A stretch of 64,000 nt of DNA from Bacteroidales bacterium (GTDB lineage: Bacteria; Bacteroidota; Bacteroidia; Bacteroidales; Muribaculaceae): NCBI GenBank assembly GCA_900768685.1, contig CAAGDX010000008.1, positions 1 to 64,000 of the forward strand, in the 5' to 3' direction. Made by a program: the position numbers and the translations under genes. The notes below the pieces were generated by a model. It had not been told where the DNA came from, did no database searches, and was given only the letters and a program-made list of their open reading frames with translations. This document shows positions 8,893-17,472 of this stretch, piece by piece; the first letter of the stretch is position 1, and every line of letters begins with the position of its first letter.

Positions 8893-9775
8893 TCTTTTTA
8901 TCAAGGAGTTTGGACTGTTTGTAAAGAGCGTAAAAAACTATCACAGTGAGAATGAAGCTTGCTATGTTCAAGACAAGTGCATTATCTCCAAGACCGATAG
9001 AATTTACATCAATTTGCGAGCCACCGCGGTTGTTAATCCAGTCTGTGGTAACGAGTATGCTGTTGTTAAGTGCATGAATCATAATCGGGAGCCAAAGAGA
9101 CCCGCTCCAGAATGTGAGGTATCCGAAAAACACACCCAGCAACATTCTTGGCACGAAGCCTAAAAACTGCATGTGGAGTGCGGAGAAAAGAAATGCAGTA
9201 AGCCAGATTGCCACATGGGGTGACATTCCTTTTATGCAACTGAAAAGACGCATAAGTCCGCCGCGGAAAAATATTTCTTCGCCCAGTCCCGTAAAAATCC
9301 CCACTATTAAAATGCTCATAATCAGAGTTCCTACGGTGTTTCCGCCGGTGATGTCGCTTACGGCTTTTTCCGCACCTTTTTCAAGCTGCTGCATGTAGTC
9401 GTTAAACTGCGAGAAAGAATCCGGAAGTGAGATGTTTTGATTCCAGTCTATAATGCTGTTCATCAGTGGAATAGACACAATCAGAACTGCTATGGACAGC
9501 AAAATGAATTTGCCTGACGGAAATTTATCTATTGCAAGGAGAGTGGCTGGAAAACGTGTGGAAAGCATAGCTGTGGCTACAGCCGGCAATATGAACACCA
9601 AAACGTTTTGCAGCACGGAACTGATTCGGAGGATTGCAGCGGTGTTGTCTGTCAGGGAGCCTAATAATTGTGTTATCAAACTCACTGCTATCAGCATAAA
9701 CAGGAAGAGAGAGAAAAGAAGCACCAACGATGTTGCAGGCTTAATTATAAGTTTTTTGTTATCAAATAGTTGCAT
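8879..9775 (-). CDS. CPBP family intramembrane glutamic endopeptidase
   Basis: This 298-aa polytopic membrane protein has the three ABI/CPBP motifs: EEIFFR (EExxxR) near residue 166, FSALH (FxxxH) near 200, and HALNN (HxxxN) near 238. Members cleave peptide bonds within the membrane, as the CAAX prenyl proteases do. In bacteria their substrates are mostly unknown. The gene overlaps the M16 peptidase gene, so two proteases are expressed together. Confidence 0.9.
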   Translation of the reverse strand: MQLFDNKKLIIKPATSLVLLFSLFLFMLIAVSLITQLLGSLTDNTAAILRISSVLQNVLVFILPAVATAMLSTRFPATLLAIDKFPSGKFILLSIAVLIVSIPLMNSIIDWNQNISLPDSFSQFNDYMQQLEKGAEKAVSDITGGNTVGTLIMSILIVGIFTGLGEEIFFRGGLMRLFSCIKGMSPHVAIWLTAFLFSALHMQFLGFVPRMLLGVFFGYLTFWSGSLWLPIMIHALNNSILVTTDWINNRGGSQIDVNSIGLGDNALVLNIASFILTVIVFYALYKQSKLLDKKNDKE

Positions 9776-9789
9776 GGGTATAGATGATT

Positions 9790-10512
9790 CTAAAAATTCA
9801 TATAAAAGTCTTTTGTGAGTTCTACGTATTCCGCAGTATAGCCTCCGTTGTCGGCATAGATTGCAATGCTGTCCGTGATTTTTTGGGAAGGTTCTTTAGA
9901 AAGTTCAATCATCACTCTGATAGCACTGCCGGAAGGTTTGTTATACACGTCCGTTTGATGTGAAACAAAGAGTTTTGCAAGTTCCGCACTGTACATTATA
10001 TCTTCAAGGCGAGAATATGGAGCGATGAGAGAAAGAGCACCGGAGTCCGTGAGCATTTCACTTGAAAGTGAAATCAGTTCCGCATAGTCCAGAGTGTCGT
10101 TATGTCGAGCAGTGGCACGAGAAGCATCGGTGGCTTTGATGCCATTGTCAAAATAAGGAGGGTTGCTCACAATAAGGTCGTATTTATTCTCTGTTGAAAG
10201 TAATTTGAAATCCGTGTGAGCCACTTTTATCCGTTTTTTCCACGGACAGTTACCGGCATTTATGGCAGCCTCTTTTGCGGCGGATTCGTCAATATCGATG
10301 GCAGTGATTAGTGCATCGGAATTACGTTGTGCAAGCATAATTGCAATTATTCCCGTGCCTGTTCCCACGTCTAAAATACTTTTTCTGCCGGTTGCGTCTG
10401 TCCAAGCACCGAGAAGTACACCATCCGTGTTTATTTTCATAGCACTCAGGCTGTTTGAAAGTTCAAACTGCTTGAAGCGGAAAGTGTGTTCTCTATTTGG
10501 ATTTCTGCTCAT
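9790..10512 (-). CDS. trmN6: tRNA1(Val) (adenine(37)-N6)-methyltransferase
   Basis: This 240-aa class I SAM methyltransferase of the TrmN6/YfiC type starts with the typical FRFKQFEL ... MKINTDGVLLGAW. The SAM loop is DVGTGTGIIA near residue 45, and the N6-adenine motif NPPY is near 116. It methylates A37 of tRNA1(Val). The start shares one base with the rimM stop (TAATG), so translational coupling with rimM is likely. Confidence 0.92.
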   Translation of the reverse strand: MSRNPNREHTFRFKQFELSNSLSAMKINTDGVLLGAWTDATGRKSILDVGTGTGIIAIMLAQRNSDALITAIDIDESAAKEAAINAGNCPWKKRIKVAHTDFKLLSTENKYDLIVSNPPYFDNGIKATDASRATARHNDTLDYAELISLSSEMLTDSGALSLIAPYSRLEDIMYSAELAKLFVSHQTDVYNKPSGSAIRVMIELSKEPSQKITDSIAIYADNGGYTAEYVELTKDFYMNF

Positions 10513-11027
10513 TACATATCCGTCAGACCTGTGGGCAGGTCAAAAACTATTTTTTTGCCGTCAGGGTCTAATTCCACTATAAATTCGTCAGCGATAGGGA
10601 TAAAGACGGTTTTGTCATCTTCCGTTTCCACAATAAAGAGGGAGTTTTCCGTTGAAACATCAATATCCGCTATTTCACCTATATATTTTTCGCCGTCAAA
10701 TGCTTTGTAGCCTATAAGGTCTTCCGCATTAAAGCCGTCTGATTCCTCTTCCGCTACATCATCTTTGCTCGCAAACACTTCTTTCCCCACTATCTCTCCT
10801 GCCTCCGTTTCGTTTTCAATGCCGTCAAATTTCACAAGAACGGATTCAGCACTTCTCTGCCTTACGTTTTCAGCAAAAAACGGTACGAGAATGGAATCAA
10901 GGTCAAGAAATACGCATTTCAGTTCGGACAAGTCCAAGTCATAGTCGAGATTTACTACAACTTCTCCGTTTATTCCGTGCGTTTTCAGGATTTTACCAAT
11001 ATGGGTAGTGTTGCTGCGAAGAATCAT
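10512..11027 (-). CDS. rimM: 16S rRNA processing protein RimM
   Basis: This 171-aa protein has an N-terminal RimM barrel (IGKILKTHGINGEV, residues 10-23) and a C-terminal PRC barrel (about 92-171, ending in FDLPTGLTDM). RimM assists maturation of the 30S head domain and binds ribosomal protein S19. It overlaps the DUF4290 gene by ATGA and trmN6 by 1 bp. Confidence 0.93.
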   Translation of the reverse strand: MILRSNTTHIGKILKTHGINGEVVVNLDYDLDLSELKCVFLDLDSILVPFFAENVRQRSAESVLVKFDGIENETEAGEIVGKEVFASKDDVAEEESDGFNAEDLIGYKAFDGEKYIGEIADIDVSTENSLFIVETEDDKTVFIPIADEFIVELDPDGKKIVFDLPTGLTDM

Positions 11028-11611
11028 TTTTTCTTTTTCTTTTTGCCTGTCTGTGGAACAACAATTTTGTATTCGTTGAGGTGAACTTCCTCCGGATTCA
11101 GTCGAAATTCTCCGCGAGAAATAGCGGCAAGGTCTTTGAAAATGCGGATATCGTCAATGCTGTCGTTACCGTCGGCGAGCATCACTTTTTTCATCTGGTT
11201 TGCCAGCATAAGCACGAGTGCATCGCGTTCTTCGCTCGGTTCCATCTGTGCGGCACGCTGAATCATGGCGATGAGGTGCCTGCCGTAGTGGCGGTTGTCT
11301 GAAATAAATTCGTTGTATTCCAGTTTTTCCGGTTTTGTGTCCAGTGTTTGCTGTTGTACAACATCAAAAGGATAGTCTATGTCCAGTTTGAAATCAGCCA
11401 TAATAGCAAGGTGGTCCCAGAGTTTTCTGCGGTTTTCATCGCCGTCTTTGAGAGCCGGGAAAAGGTTCCCCATAGCCTGGATGATAGTCTGAGCACAAAG
11501 ATTTCTCTCTTCACGGTTTTCAATTGTGAGACAGTGATTTACCATTTCCTGGATAATTCTGCCGTACTCCGGAAGAACGAGTTTTTTAAGATGGGTGTTG
11601 TATGTGAGCAT
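11024..11611 (-). CDS. DUF4290 family protein
   Basis: The family pattern is clear: MLTYNTHLKKLVLPEYGR, then the conserved helices EERNLCAQTII and WDHLAIMADF, ending in a lysine tail. DUF4290 is Bacteroidetes-specific and of unknown function, usually found next to rimM or murA. The ATG at 11611 (195 aa) matches where relatives begin and avoids overlap with trxB; an ATG at 11635 would add 8 residues. The 3' end overlaps rimM by ATGA. Confidence 0.88.
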   Translation of the reverse strand: MLTYNTHLKKLVLPEYGRIIQEMVNHCLTIENREERNLCAQTIIQAMGNLFPALKDGDENRRKLWDHLAIMADFKLDIDYPFDVVQQQTLDTKPEKLEYNEFISDNRHYGRHLIAMIQRAAQMEPSEERDALVLMLANQMKKVMLADGNDSIDDIRIFKDLAAISRGEFRLNPEEVHLNEYKIVVPQTGKKKKKK

Positions 11612-11618
11612 ATTTTGT

Positions 11619-12563
11619 TTAAATAGCATTTTCATTTATAAACTTTTCGGCATCAATGGCAGCACGGCAACCGGTTCCGGCAGCGGAGATTGCTTGGCGA
11701 TAACGAGGGTCTGCCACGTCGCCGGCGGCAAAAATTCCGGGAACGTTTGTTTGTGTAGTGCCATTGTATGTCTTGATGTATCCGGCATCGTCAAGGTCTA
11801 TTTTCCCGACAAACGGGTCTGTGTTTGGTTTGTGACCAATTGCGAGGAAGAAGCCGTCTATAGCAATGTCAAACAGACGCTCGTTTTCAGTACCCTTATT
11901 TTCCACAATGTGAGCACCTTCCACAAACTCCTCTCCGAAAAGACCTGCCGTATTGCAGTTGAAAAGGATTTCAATGTTTTCAATTTGGCGTACTCGGTCT
12001 TGCATAATTTGTGAAGCGCGGAGGAATGGTTTGCGAACAATCAGATAAACTTTTTTTGCGAGTGTGCTGAGGTATATTGCTTCTTCGCATGCAGTGTCAC
12101 CACCACCAACAACCGCTACCGTGCGTTTGCGATAGAAAAAGCCGTCGCAAGTGGCACAGGCGGATACTCCGAGACCGGCATATTTTGTTTCGTCAGGCAG
12201 TCCCAGATACTTTGCGGAAGCACCTGTGGCAATGATAATAGTCTCAGCCTCAATGGTTTCATTTCCGCCGATTGTGACTTTGAAAGGACGAGAAGAAACG
12301 TCGATATCAGTAACAAGTCCGCTGCGGATATCAGTGCCGAAACGTAGTGCCTGCTTTTTGAGGTCTTCCATAAGGTTCTGACCCGTAACACCTTCCGGGT
12401 ATCCGGGGAAGTTTTCAACTTCTGTTGTTTGAGTGAGTTGTCCACCGGGCTGCTGTCCGCTATAGAGGATAGGGGAAAGGTTAGCTCTTGAAGTGTATAT
12501 AGCAGCAGTGTAACCTGCGGGTCCTGAGCCTATTATAAGGCATTTTGTGCGATTTTGTGTCAT
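11619..12563 (-). CDS. trxB: Thioredoxin-disulfide reductase
   Basis: This 314-aa flavoenzyme has an FAD-binding GSGPAGYTAA near residue 12, the redox pair CATC near 138, and the NADPH motif GGGDTACEEA near 155. It reduces thioredoxin with NADPH, which also feeds DsbD, encoded nearby in the same direction. Length and motifs are complete. Confidence 0.95.
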   Translation of the reverse strand: MTQNRTKCLIIGSGPAGYTAAIYTSRANLSPILYSGQQPGGQLTQTTEVENFPGYPEGVTGQNLMEDLKKQALRFGTDIRSGLVTDIDVSSRPFKVTIGGNETIEAETIIIATGASAKYLGLPDETKYAGLGVSACATCDGFFYRKRTVAVVGGGDTACEEAIYLSTLAKKVYLIVRKPFLRASQIMQDRVRQIENIEILFNCNTAGLFGEEFVEGAHIVENKGTENERLFDIAIDGFFLAIGHKPNTDPFVGKIDLDDAGYIKTYNGTTQTNVPGIFAAGDVADPRYRQAISAAGTGCRAAIDAEKFINENAI

Positions 12564-12594
12564 ATCTTTTGGTATTATTTTTATTCGAATGTAT

Positions 12595-13203
12595 TTATCT
12601 TAAATCAACAATCACTGCATTAGGAAAGTTTGCTTTTTTGAAGCGGAAAGTGTCATCTGTGAGCGATTTACCTATTTTTGTTGCAGTGAGTGTGATTGTC
12701 AATTCGCCGGAAGTTGATGTCACTGCAATTTTTGTGGGCAAGTTTGAGGATTTGTTTATAGTCACCACAATTTTCTTCACATCGCTTTTTGCTTTAGGTG
12801 TAAGTTCCACCACGTTTGATGTGGCATTAGAGGAAATCAGTTTGTGGTTGAAACCTATTCTTGCGGCTTTGATGTAAGCGAAAGGGTTCACCTCTTGCAG
12901 TTCTTCTTCCGTAGGTTCCGTAAGAGTGACTTCATTTGTGTTCCCGGAGTAAGACCACAGTGTTTTGCCGTCAAACCATGTGCACATTTCGCTTGAAGAA
13001 AAGGCAAAACGGTCTCCGGAAAGTGTCATGTTCCCTTTCATTGTTTTGCCGGAAGATGTCACCGTCATAGATGAAGTGATAGAAGGAGCATTACGGATTG
13101 TGGTGAGTGTTTTTTCCACAATCTGTGTGGCGGAGGAGTTTGCGGCAAAGGCGATTATTGCTATTGCTGAAAACGCCAGGTATGTAAGGAATCTTTTAGT
13201 CAT
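12595..13203 (-). CDS. lolA: LolA-like outer-membrane lipoprotein carrier protein
   Basis: The ATG at 13203 gives a signal peptide (MTKRFLTYLAFSAIAIIAFA) and a 202-aa product. The mature part is a LolA-like half-barrel: GKTMKGNMTLSGDRFAF, WFDGKTLWSY, EVNPFAYI and the closing strand DDTFRF are family signatures. LolA carries lipoproteins across the periplasm. The gene begins 7 bp after ftsK, an arrangement common in Bacteroidetes. Other LolA-fold proteins exist, so the name is by family. Confidence 0.85.
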   Translation of the reverse strand: MTKRFLTYLAFSAIAIIAFAANSSATQIVEKTLTTIRNAPSITSSMTVTSSGKTMKGNMTLSGDRFAFSSSEMCTWFDGKTLWSYSGNTNEVTLTEPTEEELQEVNPFAYIKAARIGFNHKLISSNATSNVVELTPKAKSDVKKIVVTINKSSNLPTKIAVTSTSGELTITLTATKIGKSLTDDTFRFKKANFPNAVIVDLR

Positions 13204-13210
13204 AATTATA

Positions 13211-15769
13211 TTATAGAGTTTCAAGGAAGCGTTCAAGAGTTTCAAGGTCCATAAGCACTTGGCGTGGTTTTACGCCCTGTTGCGGTCCTACAATACCCAT
13301 TGCTTCAAATTGCTCGACAAGGCTTGCGGCACGGTTATATCCTATTTTAAATCGTCGTTGCAGTGAAGATGCGGAAACGCTACCTGCCAGTGCGGCTGTG
13401 CGAGCAGCTTCCTCAAAGAGTTCGTCACGGTCCGTAACTGCTCCGGCATTACCACCGCCACCACCGGATGTTGATTCGTTAGGGTTGTAATCAGGGAGAT
13501 AATAAGCGTGGTCGTAGCCGAGTTGGTTGTCTATGTGGTTACATATAGCTTCCACTTCACCGGTTTCAATAAGTGCACACTGAACACGCTCCACGCTTCC
13601 GGCATTAAGGAAGAGCATATCACCTCTACCGATAAGGTGCTGTGCACCTGCGGCATCAATGATGGTTCTGGAGTCTATCATTTGTGAAACTTTAAACGCA
13701 ATTCGTGATGGTACGTTTGCTTTGATAGTACCCGTAATCACGTTTGTTGACGGGCGTTGTGTGGAAAGAATCATGTGGATACCCACGGCACGTGCTTTAG
13801 CCGTGATTCTGGAAATAGGCAATTCTATGTCTTTACCCGCAGTGGCAATGATATCTGCAAATTCATCAACGATAACAACGATGTATGGCAAGTATCGGTG
13901 ACCTTTTTCCGGGTTTAGACGGTGAGCCGTGAATTTTTCGTTGTATTCCTTTATAGTTCTGCAACTTGCATCGCGTAGAAGTGCATATCTATTGTCCATT
14001 TCCACACAAAGTGAGTTCAGTGTGGCAACTGCTCTATCCGGTTTTGTGATGATGGATTCTTCTTCTTCCGGAAGTTTTGCCAGATAGTGTTTCTCCAGTT
14101 TGCTATAAAGTGAAAATTCCACAAATTTCGGGTCGATAAGTACGAATTTGAGTGTTGCAGGGTGCTTTTTGTAAAGCAGAGATGCAATTATCGTGTTCAT
14201 ACCCACAGACTTACCTTGACCTGTAGCACCGGCAACGAGCAAGTGTGGCATTTTTGCCAAGTCTGCGATATAGACATCGTTTGAAATTGTGGCTCCAATA
14301 GCCATAGGCAATTCGCCCTTAAATTCACGGTAGGCTTTAGAGCCGAGAATAGAGCGGATTGACACAATTTGCGGGTCTTTGTTAGGCACTTCAATACCGA
14401 TAGTGCCTCGTCCCGGCATAGGAGCGATGATACGAATACCAATAGCCTTGAGGTTCAACATAAGGTCGTTTTCAAGGTTCTTTATTTGCTGTATTCGTAT
14501 TCCTTCCGCAGGAATAATTTCATAGAGAGTGATGGTTGGACCAACAGTGGCTTCAATGTTCTGAATACTTATGCCGTACTGTGAAAGAGCCATAGAAATA
14601 CGCTGCTTGTTTTCCTCTTGCTCTTCTTTATCTACCTGAATTTTAGATGTGTCATATTCCTTGAGCAAATCCAGGGTAGGGAACTGATAGCGAGAGAGTT
14701 CTGCTGTCGGGTCGTATGGCTTCTCAGGCCCTTTATCTTCAGCGGATTCTATTTCCGTAACCTTTATTGTTAGGTCAATATCCTCTGCCGGTTTCTTTTC
14801 ATCTTTTACTTCATCGGCAGACTGTTCCTCCTGTACGTTTTCACCGGTTTCTTCCTGTGTTTCCTCTGTTACAGTTTCTTCCTCGGGAGTTTCTTCAGTT
14901 GCTTGTTCTGTGGTGTTTTCTTCCGGATTACTGTCTGCAACGGAATCCGTCGGTTCTTCTGCAGCAGGTTCATTCTCCTGTTCATCTGCGGCTTCTTTCT
15001 CTTTGATATTAAACACTTTGCGGAAAAGTGCGGCTATAGCGGCAAATGCTGCACAGATTTTATTATAATAGAGGATTATAATCACGCAAATCAGGAAAAT
15101 ACTGAGTCCCAAAGCAGAGATGTATCCGGCGTATGAATCAAGTGCCATCACCACCATTCTGCCGTGCTGTCCGCCGTATAGAAGTGCTTGGGGCTTGAAG
15201 TATGTAAAAGTAGCCATCACAATGGAGGTTGTGGCGGTGAACAGTAGTGTTTTGAAAGTGAGTTCCCAGAATTTGATTTTCTTGTTGAAAAGCAAAGCAA
15301 ATGAGATAATCAAGAAGTATGCTATCACAAAGAAAGCACCAAGCCCGAGTGAATTGTTTATCAGCACATGGCTTATAGTGGCACCTGTGGCACCCCCGAT
15401 GTTTTTCAAAGTGCCCGGGTGTTTGGACAGTTCCCGGATTGTTTCTTTGCTAATCTCGCTGACATCTTGTTCTCCTGCACCAAAAACGGTATGGATTGAA
15501 GTGATAAGAACGTATGCACTTGCAAGAAAAAGAATCAATCCGATAATTATGCGCAGACGTTTGCTCGTCAAAAAGTTTACGACAGCAGTCCAGAAGCCCA
15601 TGGATTCATCTTCATTGGCTTCCTTTTCCGGCTCTTCACGATTTTTTTCTTCATTGCCGGAATTGTTGCTTCCGGCACTGTGTGTTTTGTAATCGTTGTT
15701 GCTATATAATGTATCTTCTGCATCATCATCAATGATGGAAGGGTCAAATTTTCCGTAATTTTTGGGCAT
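13211..15769 (-). CDS. ftsK: DNA translocase FtsK
   Basis: This 852-aa protein has four predicted N-terminal membrane helices (about residues 72-240), a Glu-rich linker (about 255-350), a RecA-like motor with Walker A GATGQGKS near 520 and Walker B VVIVDEF near 632, and a C-terminal winged-helix gamma domain (about 785-852). It pumps DNA toward dif during division. The linker is low-complexity and acidic, as is usual in the family. It heads the ftsK-lolA pair. Confidence 0.95.
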   Translation of the reverse strand: MPKNYGKFDPSIIDDDAEDTLYSNNDYKTHSAGSNNSGNEEKNREEPEKEANEDESMGFWTAVVNFLTSKRLRIIIGLILFLASAYVLITSIHTVFGAGEQDVSEISKETIRELSKHPGTLKNIGGATGATISHVLINNSLGLGAFFVIAYFLIISFALLFNKKIKFWELTFKTLLFTATTSIVMATFTYFKPQALLYGGQHGRMVVMALDSYAGYISALGLSIFLICVIIILYYNKICAAFAAIAALFRKVFNIKEKEAADEQENEPAAEEPTDSVADSNPEENTTEQATEETPEEETVTEETQEETGENVQEEQSADEVKDEKKPAEDIDLTIKVTEIESAEDKGPEKPYDPTAELSRYQFPTLDLLKEYDTSKIQVDKEEQEENKQRISMALSQYGISIQNIEATVGPTITLYEIIPAEGIRIQQIKNLENDLMLNLKAIGIRIIAPMPGRGTIGIEVPNKDPQIVSIRSILGSKAYREFKGELPMAIGATISNDVYIADLAKMPHLLVAGATGQGKSVGMNTIIASLLYKKHPATLKFVLIDPKFVEFSLYSKLEKHYLAKLPEEEESIITKPDRAVATLNSLCVEMDNRYALLRDASCRTIKEYNEKFTAHRLNPEKGHRYLPYIVVIVDEFADIIATAGKDIELPISRITAKARAVGIHMILSTQRPSTNVITGTIKANVPSRIAFKVSQMIDSRTIIDAAGAQHLIGRGDMLFLNAGSVERVQCALIETGEVEAICNHIDNQLGYDHAYYLPDYNPNESTSGGGGGNAGAVTDRDELFEEAARTAALAGSVSASSLQRRFKIGYNRAASLVEQFEAMGIVGPQQGVKPRQVLMDLETLERFLETL

Positions 15770-15807
15770 TGTAGCACTATTTTATTTTATAAATGTGTAA
15801 TTCTTGG

Positions 15808-15815
15808 CAAAATTA
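15808..15815 (-). promoter_or_regulatory. ftsK: -7 element upstream of ftsK
   Basis: The minus strand reads TAATTTTG, 39 bp upstream of the ftsK start. No convincing -33 element was seen. Confidence 0.4.
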
Positions 15816-15905
15816 CTAAAAACTTTTTGGTTTTCCATAAATTTTGTCTGTATTGCTAAAAATATTATTTGTTGGAGAAAATTGAAAAACTCTTTCACAA
15901 AATGT

Positions 15906-15936
15906 TTTGTTTGTTCAACTTTTTTGTGTAATTTTG
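15906..15936 (+). promoter_or_regulatory. Promoter of the 6S-like RNA
   Basis: TTTG at 15906-15909, a 19-bp spacer and TAATTTTG at 15929-15936 match the Bacteroidetes primary-sigma consensus exactly. Transcription should begin near 15943. Confidence 0.7.
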
Positions 15937-15942
15937 TGTTTG

Positions 15943-16200
15943 AAAAGAGGACGATGGTGAGAGACCAAAGATATAACCACATCAAAGTAGATTGGGAAAC
16001 TCTTCAAATTATATTGAAATGCCGAGACAAGCTTATCCTCCCAATGGCGGGCCCCACATCGCAAGATGAGGCATTTTTATGACCCGGGGGATTACAAAGG
16101 GTGGAGAGCACTCAAATCCTGTCTATTCGGAGTTTCATCGCATCCTTTGGTGTGGGACTTATAGAAGAGACCGCTGAGTTTATTTGGTGGTCTCTTTTTT
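15943..16200 (+). ncRNA. ssrS: Stand-alone structured RNA, candidate 6S RNA
   Basis: There is no open frame between the promoter and the terminator. The transcript folds into one long interrupted hairpin. An 11-bp outer stem pairs 15977-15987 with 16145-16155 and is extended by 15972-15976 with 16159-16163. An 8x8 internal loop follows, then a 7-bp stem (15996-16002 with 16130-16136). Next comes a very asymmetric bubble: 22 nt on the 5' side, itself able to form a TTCAA/TTGAA hairpin at 16003-16018, against 5 nt. An AGACA/TGTCT stem (16025-16029 with 16120-16124) and a GC-rich apical arm follow. A long rod with a large asymmetric bubble is the 6S RNA hallmark, but sequence identity to any 6S family was not checked. 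A strong terminator ends it. Confidence 0.5.
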
Positions 16201-16201
16201 T
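16166..16201 (+). terminator. Intrinsic terminator of the 6S-like RNA
   Basis: AGAGACC at 16166-16172 pairs with GGTCTCT at 16189-16195 and is followed by a run of T. Confidence 0.85.
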
Positions 16202-16244
16202 AGGTTCTTTTTTTACTGAAAACAAATAATAATACATAACCGAT

Positions 16245-16736
16245 ATGTCACGAGATAAAGAACAACTTGAAGGCGTAACTCTGCTTGGTAACACAGGAGT
16301 GAAATACCCTACGGAATATGCTCCGGAAATACTTGAAACTTTTGTAAACAAACATCCTGACAATGAATACGTTGTCACTTTTACCTGCCCGGAGTTTACT
16401 TCGCTCTGCCCTAAGACCGGGCAACCGGATTTTGCCAAAATCGTCATCAATTATATTCCTAATATCAAAATGGTGGAAAGCAAAAGTTTGAAACTTTATC
16501 TTTTCAGTTTCCGCAATCATGGTGATTTTCATGAGGATTGCGTAAATATAATAATGAAAGATTTGGTGAAACTAATGAGTCCAAAATATCTGGAGGTGAT
16601 AGGGCTTTTCACTCCACGCGGAGGTATTTCCATTTTCCCGTTTGCAAACTATGGTGATGATGAGCATCAGGATATGGTGAAGGCTCGTCGTATGGCGGCT
16701 TTTGAGTATGGGATTAAAGATATGATGAAAAAATGA
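16245..16736 (+). CDS. queF: NADPH-dependent preQ0 reductase QueF
   Basis: This 163-aa enzyme is of the short (YkvM-type) QueF class. It reduces the nitrile of 7-cyano-7-deazaguanine to preQ1 for queuosine in tRNA. The motif [13 protein letters not shown] carries the nucleophile C55 and D62, and the NADPH-binding E/H region is [11 protein letters not shown]. The stop overlaps the start of queC (ATGA). The region upstream holds a terminated RNA gene and no recognisable preQ1 riboswitch. Confidence 0.94.
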   Translation: MSRDKEQLEGVTLLGNTGVKYPTEYAPEILETFVNKHPDNEYVVTFTCPEFTSLCPKTGQPDFAKIVINYIPNIKMVESKSLKLYLFSFRNHGDFHEDCVNIIMKDLVKLMSPKYLEVIGLFTPRGGISIFPFANYGDDEHQDMVKARRMAAFEYGIKDMMKK

Positions 16737-17386
16737 AAGATAGTCTTTTAGTATTGTCCGGCGGACTTGACTCCACCACTATGCTCTATGATTATGCGGA
16801 CAGCATTGCCCTTGCTGTTACATTTCAGTATGGTTCAAATCACAATAAACGTGAGGCGGCATTTGCAAAATATCATTGCGAACAACTTGGTATTGAGCAT
16901 ATTGAGATAGACCTTGCCTTCATGGGAAAATACTTCAAGAGTTCACTTCTGGAAGGAGCGGATGCCATACCGGAGGGAAACTATGACGAGGAGAATATGA
17001 AATCCACGGTTGTTCCGTTCCGCAACGGCATTATGCTTTCTGTGGCTGCGGGACTTGCGGAAAGTCGCGGACTGAAGAAGGTGATGATGGCAAACCATAG
17101 CGGTGACCATACCATTTATCCGGATTGCCGTCCGGAATTTGCGGAAGCAATGGGTCAGGCAATAAATCTCGGCACATATATAGGTGTGGAACTTGTGGCA
17201 CCATACACCATGCTTTCAAAATCCGATATTGTCCGGAGAGGTGCGGAACTTGGCATTGACTACACCAAGACTTACAGTTGCTACAAAGGCGGTGAAGTCC
17301 ACTGCGGAGTTTGTGGCACTTGCCGGGAACGCAAAGAGGCGTTTGCACTTGCAGGAGTGGAAGATAAAACAAAGTATTCGGAGTAA
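16733..17386 (+). CDS. queC: 7-cyano-7-deazaguanine synthase QueC
   Basis: This 217-aa PP-loop ATPase has SGGLDST at residues 9-15 and a C-terminal zinc site with four cysteines (SCYKG ... CGVCGTC). It makes preQ0 from carboxy-deazaguanine, ammonia and ATP. It is coupled to queF by a 4-bp overlap, so the last two steps to preQ1 are made together; queD and queE are not in the window. Confidence 0.95.
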   Translation: MKDSLLVLSGGLDSTTMLYDYADSIALAVTFQYGSNHNKREAAFAKYHCEQLGIEHIEIDLAFMGKYFKSSLLEGADAIPEGNYDEENMKSTVVPFRNGIMLSVAAGLAESRGLKKVMMANHSGDHTIYPDCRPEFAEAMGQAINLGTYIGVELVAPYTMLSKSDIVRRGAELGIDYTKTYSCYKGGEVHCGVCGTCRERKEAFALAGVEDKTKYSE

Positions 17387-17412
17387 TTTAGAATAAGATA
17401 GTAATGATATAT

Positions 17413-17450
17413 AAAAAAAGTGTCTCAAGCATTAGCCTGAGACACTTTTT
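17413..17450. terminator. Bidirectional terminator between queC and the DUF5722 gene
   Basis: An AAAAAGTGTCTCA arm pairs with TGAGACACTTTTT around a 10-nt loop. It carries T runs on both strands and serves both convergent genes. Confidence 0.9.
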
Positions 17451-17472
17451 GCGTATGATGTGAGCTGATTAA

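Noticed and set aside
16202..16244. preQ1 riboswitch upstream of queF
   Set aside because: The gene order made it likely, but the leader after the terminator at 16201 is only about 40 bp of AT-rich sequence without the short C-rich hairpin and A-rich tail of preQ1 switches.
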